64,000 bases of DNA from Bugula neritina (taxonomy: Eukaryota > Bryozoa > Gymnolaemata > Cheilostomatida > Bugulidae), in NCBI GenBank assembly GCA_964035545.1, contig OZ037767.1, positions 31,667,628 to 31,731,627 of the forward strand, in the 5' to 3' direction. Both the position numbers and the translations under genes were made by a program. Below are positions 61,201-64,000 of the stretch, in pieces (within the stretch, counting starts at the first letter, position 1; each line of letters starts with the position of its first letter). Under the pieces are notes generated by a model. It saw only the letters and a program-made list of their open reading frames with translations, had not been told where the DNA came from and did no database searches.

Positions 61201-63460
61201 CTGTCTATATCAAACTGTAAAACATATTTACAAATATAAAATGATTATAATATATACTTGTACAATAATCATACAATATACATTATACAAAGCACCCTAT
61301 GCCCATACACATTCATACACAACACACTCAAACTCAACATGAACAAATGTGCATCATACAATACACACAAACATATTAATATATTATTATAAACATACAA
61401 AAATTGACTGACATATTATATATTTTGCATCAAGTAAGGTTTGGATGCTATAAAAACAGTCACTGCCATGTATGCATGCATGTATGTGAAATTTCAATTT
61501 AATTAAAGTTATGACTGCCTTTATGCTTAATTTAATATTAGTACTGTGTAAAACAAGGTAATACTTCAGGTATAGAGGCTACTGTACTATTAGTACTGTG
61601 TAAAACAAGGTACAGACCGAAGTCAACAATACTGAGCTATACACGGCATGTAGTCACTGTAGCAACATTGTTGTCAGTTCATTAAAACTGTTACTATTTT
61701 GCTTTCTACAAGCTTTGATGAAATTCAATCATGTGTTGATTTTTGACAATAAATTAAAATATGTTCAATAGATTTCATTGAAATGAGTTGTTTATGTGAA
61801 ATTAATTAGTTGCATAGAGGAAACTAAATCAGCTAGAAGGTTAGGTTTGAAAAACAAGGGCTACCAAGAAATCTTGTGCAAAGCTCAAGTTATTAATGTA
61901 TACAGCACAATACTATATTAACATAGCTTTATATATCAACTTCTTCATACAAGCATACACTTTATAATTATACTGTATAGTCACACTGTATAGTAGTACT
62001 GTATAGTAGTACTGTATGGCAACACTGCATAATAATACTGTATATAGTAATACTGTATAGCTATCAGATACAGCTAACAGATAAGATATAATGTAACTAG
62101 CTAGCAGTACGATGGGGTGAGCGGGTGAGGGGGTGAGCGGGTGAGGGGGTGAGGAGGTGAGCGGGTGAAGGGGTGAGGAGGTGAAGGGGTGAGGGATGAG
62201 GAGATGAGGGGGTGAGGGGGTGAGGAGATGAAGGGGTGAGGGGGTGACGGGTGAGGAGGTGATGAGGGGGTGAGGAGGTGATGAGGAGATGAGGGGGTGA
62301 GGGGGTGAGGTGATGAGGAGATGAGGGGGTGAGGAGGTGAGGAGATGAGGGGGTGAGAGGATGAAGGGGTGAGGAGATGAGGGGGTGAGGTGATGAGGGG
62401 GTGAGGGGGTAGATAGAAAGAGCTGACCTGTGTTGGTCGTCAACAGTTTCAGTGCCTGCTGGCAACGGCAGCATGGTTTTCCCGCTGACCTGTCCTGACA
62501 CAACGTAGACATTACTCTTCATGGTGTGTACGTGTCTGGACACGTCCTGTGAGATGACAGAGGGCCACTGGTGGTGGTTTCTGGGGTTGGTGAGGAGAGG
62601 CACGAGTACCTGTAGGAGATTATATAATAATATTATATCATGACTAAATAATATTATATCATACCTAATTGATATAATATTATAACATAATATTATGACT
62701 AAATGATATTTTAATACTATAGCTAAATAATATATTATAGCTATATATAAATAATATTACAACTAAATGATATGACATTATAGCAAAACAATACAATTAA
62801 TATGTAATAATTACAAATAATATAATACTATGCACATGATAACATAGCAATGTTTTGTTATGTAATATGAAAATATTGTTATCATAGCTAAAAACTATAA
62901 TATTATAACATAGATTTAAGTAATATAATATTGTAACAAAACATTATATCATAACATATTATTCTAATATTATAGCTGAAGAATACAATAATATAATCTG
63001 ATATTATAACTGAATAATATGGTATTATAACATGATAACATAATTGAATAATATAATATAATAGTAGTTTATTATAATAATATTCTATACTGAAACTCAC
63101 CCCTTCAACAAAAGAAGACAGCTGGTCAAGGGGGGAAGGGGATAAATCTCCGTAGTACAGTACTTCCTTCATATCAACTTCTTTTCCTATCAAATCCTTT
63201 CCTTTTCTCCTGAAGTAACACGCTTTAGACTTCAGGCTCTCTGGCCAACCATATGACACTGCAAGGGCACCTGCGCCAACTTGCAGTGTCATCACCATGT
63301 TGTCTGCTTTCTCGAAGAAGTCCATTATTACCAACTTGTTTTCCTCCACGCTGTACATCTTAGTAAATTTGTCACCTCGGATCTTGAGTGAGCGCAGTAC
63401 ATAGCCTGCTATAAACTCCACTCTCGCATCCTCCAAGTCTAAATCAGCAGCCATTTCCAT
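28289..63460 (-). CDS. DNAH9: Axonemal dynein heavy chain, outer-arm beta class (DNAH9/DNAH11/DNAH17 family), complete, 58 exons, 4,467 aa
   Basis: Motor subunit of the ciliary/flagellar outer dynein arm. It couples ATP hydrolysis in the AAA ring to microtubule sliding. I traced 58 exons (listed by domain block in the following entries). All boundaries are GT-AG, all phases join, and the total is 13,404 nt including TAG at 28289-28291. The length matches human DNAH9/17 (about 4,460-4,490 aa). Domain order: DHC_N1 tail (about 1-1040), linker (1041-1777), AAA1 P-loop GPAGTGKT (1850-1857), AAA2 GNAGTGKS (2131-2138), AAA3 GNAGTGKS (2458-2465), AAA4 GVGGSGKQ (2804-2811), stalk and microtubule-binding domain (about 3059-3325), AAA5, AAA6 and a C-terminal region ending in [18 protein letters not shown]. 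The start ATG at 63460 has an in-frame TAA 24 nt upstream. The class call follows the N-terminal block and the C-terminal [10 protein letters not shown] motif. In invertebrates one gene may be co-orthologous to DNAH9, 11 and 17, so the symbol is approximate. Confidence 0.96.
28907..29010 (-). repeat. Acceptor-derived 34-36-bp repeat in dynein intron 57
   Basis: Three copies (the exon copy included) of ACTACTTACAGGGGGAACTT, starting at 28,900, 28,934 and 28,970 on the plus axis. The unit carries the real 3' splice site and the first bases of exon 58. Confidence 0.88.
29608..30345. repeat. 25-bp minisatellite, about 29 copies, dynein intron 55
   Basis: Plus-strand unit ATACCACGTCTGAGTATATA TAAAT. 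It spans virtually the whole intron from donor to acceptor. The first unit overlaps the exon 55 end (GGACATG then GTATTTA). Confidence 0.95.
30563..30682. repeat. 17-bp tandem repeat, about 7 copies, dynein intron 54
   Basis: Unit ACTCTAGTAGTTACAGT alternating with TTATAGT variants. Confidence 0.92.
30935..32250. repeat. 22-bp minisatellite, about 60 copies, dynein intron 53
   Basis: Unit GTAATACACATGTAACTGTA TA with AACACAC, AGCTG and CGTGTAA variants. It occupies the entire 1,352-nt intron. All minus-strand frames are largely open, so the exon 53 frame runs through the intron without a stop (repeating [19 protein letters not shown]-type peptide) and enters exon 54 out of frame. Confidence 0.96.
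32635..32762. repeat. TACATGCTATATGCTATA-type repeat, dynein intron 52
   Basis: About three imperfect copies of a GTATATAGTACATGCTATAT unit of 30-40 bp. Confidence 0.8.
33468..34014. repeat. 21-bp minisatellite, about 26 copies, dynein intron 50
   Basis: Unit CTGTTATACTGTATTATTAT A with GCATCACTATA variants, filling the intron. A second small array, a 37-bp duplication containing GTGTCACAGCTGGTAGAAA, sits in the next intron at about 33,210-33,284. Confidence 0.94.
34318..34738 (-). repeat. 26-bp donor-derived minisatellite, about 16 copies, dynein intron 49
   Basis: Plus unit CTGAGTATATAATATCCCAC CTACAG. On the gene strand each unit reads CAGCTGTAGGTGGGATATTA, matching the end of exon 49 plus its donor (CAGCTGCAG then GTGAGACATTA). 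Confidence 0.93.
35383..35540. repeat. 12-bp GGTGAGTAAACA repeat, dynein intron 47
   Basis: AACAGGTGAGTA units passing into GTAGACAG variants. The same 12-mer family makes the array at 42,898-43,016 in another intron of this gene. Confidence 0.9.
35748..35968. repeat. Pyrimidine-rich tandem repeat, dynein intron 46
   Basis: CTCACCTGCTCTCCCTTACT-type units. On the gene strand it is purine-rich and contains many AGGTGAGAG words that resemble 5' splice sites. Confidence 0.9.
36236..36831 (-). repeat. 23-bp donor-derived minisatellite, about 26 copies, dynein intron 45
   Basis: Plus unit TATAGTTAACATATAATATA CTG, filling the intron up to the donor. On the gene strand AACTATACAGTATATTATAT mirrors the exon 45 end plus donor (AACTATAAA then GTATGTTATAT). 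Confidence 0.94.
37080..37208. repeat. 20-bp tandem repeat, about 6 copies, dynein intron 44
   Basis: Unit TTATATGATAATATATATAC with later TTACATGACAAT variants. Confidence 0.85.
37425..37775. repeat. 14-bp TGTATATACTATAC repeat, dynein intron 43
   Basis: TGTATATACTATAC units interspersed with TGATATACTGTAC, about 24 units, followed by a short ACATTGATTAC duplication next to the exon 43 donor. Confidence 0.92.
38018..38488. repeat. 28-32-bp minisatellite, about 16 copies, dynein intron 42
   Basis: Unit AGCAGACGTGTGTATAGCAG ATGAATAAATAC. The shorter GTGTATATAC version occurs near the exon 43 side. Confidence 0.93.
38640..38872. repeat. 15-bp tandem repeat, about 15 copies, dynein intron 41
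   Basis: Unit TAGTTTACTATACAG, grading into TAGTTGGCAATACAC variants near exon 42. Confidence 0.92.
39843..40386. repeat. 18-20-bp minisatellite, about 28 copies, dynein intron 39
   Basis: Unit AGAGAGAACATGGTGGAC or with GAATATGG. It fills the 575-nt intron. The minus strand is stop-free in the exon 39 frame across the intron and enters exon 40 out of frame. Confidence 0.95.
40885..41360 (-). repeat. 26-bp donor-derived minisatellite, about 18 copies, dynein intron 37
   Basis: Plus unit ACACCAACCTGTTGCTAGGT GACAGT. It occupies the whole 485-nt intron between exons 37 and 38. On the gene strand each unit reads GCAACAGGTTGGTG, mirroring the exon 37 end and donor (TTTGCAACAG then GTGGGTG). Confidence 0.95.
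41628..41712. repeat. 24-bp tandem repeat, 3-4 copies, dynein intron 36
   Basis: Unit TCAACACTTTCTACAGTTAC CTGG. Confidence 0.88.
41998..42192 (-). repeat. 21-23-bp donor-derived repeat, 9 copies including the exon copy
   Basis: Gene-strand unit GTATTCTCTCCCAGGTGTCA, the last 14 bases of exon 35 plus its donor. At least five copies keep CAG followed by GTRTC. Confidence 0.95.
42898..43016. repeat. 12-bp GGTGAGTAAACA repeat, dynein intron 33
   Basis: About 9 copies of AACAGGTGAGTA/AACAGGTGAGTC, the same family as the array at 35,383-35,540. Confidence 0.92.
43404..44931 (-). other. Dynein exons 28-32: AAA2
   Basis: Exons 44931-44710, 44403-44256, 44071-43908, 43807-43659, 43575-43404 (about residues 2049-2333). 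The P-loop GNAGTGKS is at 44356-44379. Other stretches: [58 protein letters not shown] and [20 protein letters not shown]. Confidence 0.96.
44470..44705. repeat. About 21-bp tandem repeat, about 11 copies, dynein intron 28
   Basis: Unit ACACACAGACTACATGCTAT A with CACGTAGAATACATGTT variants, ending at the exon 28 donor. Confidence 0.9.
45185..45765. repeat. 24-bp minisatellite, about 23 copies, dynein intron 27
   Basis: Unit AGATGAGTAGAGAGATATGT AGAA, very uniform, running to within about 20 bp of the exon 27 donor. Several frames are open on both strands, which is an artefact. Confidence 0.95.
45772..46858 (-). other. Dynein exons 25-27: AAA1, the main ATPase site
   Basis: Exons 46858-46541, 46448-46235, 46052-45772 (about residues 1778-2048). 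Walker A GPAGTGKT is at 46619-46642 and Walker [10 protein letters not shown] lies within 46377-46406. Both are intact, as is the sensor-type context [40 protein letters not shown] precedes the P-loop as in other axonemal chains. Confidence 0.97.
46080..46216. repeat. GTAGTATATAGTACAGA repeat, dynein intron 26
   Basis: About 6 imperfect copies of AGAGTAGTATATAGTAC. Confidence 0.85.
46866..46990. repeat. About 56-60-bp tandem repeat, 2-3 copies, dynein intron 24
   Basis: Copies share ATCAACACCTCTGATATAAC then TGTAGACAGAGAGATGTTGA. They begin at the acceptor of exon 25. Confidence 0.85.
47078..47224. repeat. 10-bp tandem repeat, about 14 copies, dynein intron 24
   Basis: Unit CACAATGTAA / CACACTGTAA, ending about 10 bp from the exon 24 donor. 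Confidence 0.93.
47492..47580. repeat. 17-bp TATCACTATACAGTA repeat, dynein intron 23
   Basis: About 5 imperfect copies filling a short intron. Confidence 0.85.
47955..48372 (-). repeat. 20-bp donor-derived minisatellite, about 20 copies, dynein intron 22
   Basis: Plus unit CATCACACATACCACTACAG. On the gene strand units read CTGTAGTGGTATGTGTGA, the end of exon 22 plus its donor (CCCTGTAGTG then GTACGTGTGA). Confidence 0.94.
48660..48880. repeat. 11-bp tandem repeat, 20 copies, dynein intron 21
   Basis: Units AGTGAACTAAC and AGTAAACTAAC. It reaches within 5 bp of the exon 21 donor. Confidence 0.95.
49025..49796. repeat. 21-bp minisatellite, about 36 copies, dynein intron 20
   Basis: Unit ATACTATTACTACAGAGTGT T. 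It fills the 784-nt intron. Its minus strand is stop-free in the exon 20 frame (repeating SISLCSN-type heptapeptide). On the plus strand two more frames are open. None shows coding evidence. Confidence 0.96.
50062..50276 (-). repeat. 34-bp acceptor-derived repeat, about 6 copies, dynein intron 19
   Basis: On the gene strand each unit contains ATGTAGGTGCATGGCATTGT then GGACAAGGTGTGTT, which repeats the acceptor and first 22 bases of exon 20. Confidence 0.95.
50281..50500 (-). repeat. 66-bp donor-derived repeat, about 3 copies plus the exon copy
   Basis: On the gene strand units contain CTCCATGAGTACGAGGACGA followed by GGTAATATCCTAG, copying the end of exon 19 with its donor. Copies start near 50,342, 50,408 and 50,474, plus a truncated one near 50,281. 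Confidence 0.94.
51573..51702 (-). repeat. 44-48-bp donor-derived repeat, 3 copies including the exon copy
   Basis: Gene-strand TTGATCATGTGACTAACAGG and the following TAATGCATGTCCAGA recur, duplicating the last 19 bases of exon 17 and its donor. Confidence 0.93.
51867..52056. repeat. 23-bp tandem repeat, 8 copies, dynein intron 16
   Basis: Unit CCATGTTGGATATACTACAG CAG, nearly identical copies. Confidence 0.95.
52283..52487 (-). repeat. 32-bp acceptor-derived repeat, about 6 copies, dynein intron 15
   Basis: Gene-strand TGTGTCACACAGGTATCATG, the exon 16 acceptor and first exon bases, recurs with the intervening CTTCTACTGTGTA. Confidence 0.9.
53495..55098. repeat. 40/36-bp minisatellite, about 40 copies, dynein intron 12
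   Basis: Unit GAGAGAGATTATAGTATATA CTGTCATCAGACACACAGTA. A 36-bp variant lacks GAGA, and CTATC/TTATC variants alternate in blocks. This is the largest array in the window and fills the whole 1.6-kb intron. Confidence 0.97.
55378..56200. repeat. 26-28-bp AT-rich minisatellite, about 30 copies, dynein intron 11
   Basis: Unit TATATAGTCTCAACTGTATA TAATAT, with AGTATCAACTG, AGTATACACTG and CCGTGTATAA variants. Confidence 0.95.
56650..56785. repeat. 13-bp tandem repeat, about 9 copies, dynein intron 9
   Basis: Unit ACACAGTTACAGT with ATACAGT/TATAGT variants. Confidence 0.92.
57205..57452 (-). repeat. 16-bp donor-derived repeat, about 15 copies, dynein intron 8
   Basis: Plus unit GGGAGTTGCCTACCCT. 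On the gene strand AGGGTAGGCAACTCCC copies the exon 8 donor (TTTCAGG then GTAGGCAACTC). Confidence 0.93.
58362..59136. repeat. 35-bp minisatellite, about 22 near-identical copies, dynein intron 5
   Basis: Unit AGTATAAACAGTAGATATAC AATACTTAGTATGAT. Copies in the central and right part are almost all identical, implying recent expansion. No unique spacers, so it is not a CRISPR array. Confidence 0.97.
59345..59476. repeat. About 20-bp tandem repeat, about 6 copies, dynein intron 4
   Basis: Unit TAACTGGTTGCTATGGTAAA C, ending 6 bp from the exon 4 donor. Confidence 0.9.
60140..62427 (-). other. Dynein intron 2 (2.3 kb)
   Basis: Contents: AT-rich imperfect ACTAAAAGTA words (60,370-60,700), a 16-bp imperfect inverted repeat enclosing about 100 bp near 60,873-60,995 (see findings), a short direct duplication containing TTAGTACTGTGTAAAACAAG at about 61,538 and 61,591, and the G-rich array at 62,108-62,410. 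Exons 2 and 3 join in phase, so no missing exon is required. Confidence 0.7.
62108..62412. repeat. G-rich GTGAGGGG/GATGAGGA array, dynein intron 2
   Basis: About 35 short units of 7-10 bp built from GGTGAGGGGGTGAG and GATGAGGAGATGAG. It ends about 15 bp from the exon 2 donor. The complementary strand is C-rich and open in several frames. Confidence 0.94.
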
Positions 63461-64000
63461 GTCTGACTGCTTGTGTAAAAGTTATATATTTCTTCAGCAA
63501 CTGTGCATTGTTTTACTCTGTAATGCTGCGCCTGCATGTAAATTATAGCTGTTTAGAAGTGAAGTCAAATGTTTTAGGCAACTATAGTTGCGGCTCTAAA
63601 ACAAAATATGTCTATTTTTAGGCTACAATAAAAAGGTGCTATTGTAATAAAGAAACAATAGTGTAATTGTAATAATAACTTTACTTAAGCCCGGCCCGTG
63701 TGTTGTATACAGAGGGAACATAATTACCTAAATGGAAGCCTTAAACTAATCATCACAATTGATACGAAATTATTGGAAGAAACAAAGTTGCATATTTTAT
63801 GTTTTATGCTTTATTTTGGTAAGAAAGCTAAAACAATCAAAATGGGCAGTATTCAAAGAAATATATAATCAAAGCTTATAACATAAATTAAATTAAAAAT
63901 TTAAATATAAAAGCACTATAAAACCTATAGACATAAAGACAGCCAACAGATGTAAAAGTATATTGAAAAAAGTATAAGACAATGCTATTCTCTCAGATGT
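63461..64000 (-). promoter_or_regulatory. Upstream region of the dynein gene
   Basis: 540 bp upstream of the dynein start, AT-rich and free of tandem arrays. A perfect 14-bp palindrome GCAACTATAGTTGC at 63578-63591 is the only clear motif. On the gene strand it includes GTTGCC, the left half-site of an RFX X-box, but the right half is poor. No TATA box is convincing. Confidence 0.4.

Larger units (their letters stand above)
56224..63460 (-). other. Dynein exons 1-11: N-terminal tail (DHC_N1)
   Basis: Exons 63460-63101, 62609-62428, 60139-59938, 59636-59481, 59293-59153, 58340-58104, 57996-57874, 57602-57441, 56993-56811, 56630-56479, 56350-56224 (about residues 1-675). Features: [20 protein letters not shown] at the N-terminus, then [33 protein letters not shown] and [20 protein letters not shown]. 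This is the region that dimerises and docks intermediate chains in outer-arm dyneins (family knowledge). Confidence 0.95.

Overview
This is an AT-rich animal (eukaryotic) genomic window. It carries three intron-rich protein genes with GT-AG splice sites and in-phase exons, and no bacterial-style operons, ribosome binding sites, CRISPR arrays or rRNA/tRNA genes that I can support. The gene content (an axonemal outer-arm dynein heavy chain and a calcyphosine-2-like EF-hand protein) indicates a ciliated metazoan, probably an invertebrate. I cannot name the species from sequence alone.

Layout. (1) 430-22,506, minus strand: CAPS2-like calcyphosine, 14 coding exons with its start at 22,506. The C-terminal exon(s) lie beyond the left edge. 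(2) 24,095-27,709, plus strand: PHYHD1, a phytanoyl-CoA dioxygenase domain enzyme, complete in 9 exons and 295 aa. (3) 28,289-63,460, minus strand: a complete axonemal dynein heavy chain of the DNAH9/11/17 (ciliary beta chain) class. I could resolve it into 58 exons whose phases all join, giving 4,467 aa. CAPS2 and PHYHD1 are head to head (about 1.6 kb apart). PHYHD1 and the dynein are tail to tail (579 bp apart). Two of the three genes are ciliary.

The dominant non-coding feature is an exceptional density of intronic minisatellites: about 65 arrays with units from 7 to about 66 bp, and up to 1.6 kb long. They account for most of the very long spurious open frames in the window.

The most unusual observation is that at 13 or more exon-intron boundaries the tandem unit spans the splice junction. 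The last or first 4 to about 41 bases of the exon, together with the donor or acceptor, are repeated into the intron, leaving series of decoy splice sites. Two introns (PHYHD1 intron 6, 267 nt; dynein intron 57, 123 nt) are multiples of three, have no stop codon and are in frame with both flanking exons, so their retention would insert repeat-encoded peptide. Three further dynein introns (1,352, 575 and 784 nt) are stop-free throughout in the upstream exon's frame. A 19-nt microexon is inferred in CAPS2 from phase.

All exon boundaries were read by eye from splice consensus, reading phase and recalled family similarity. No alignment or search was run.
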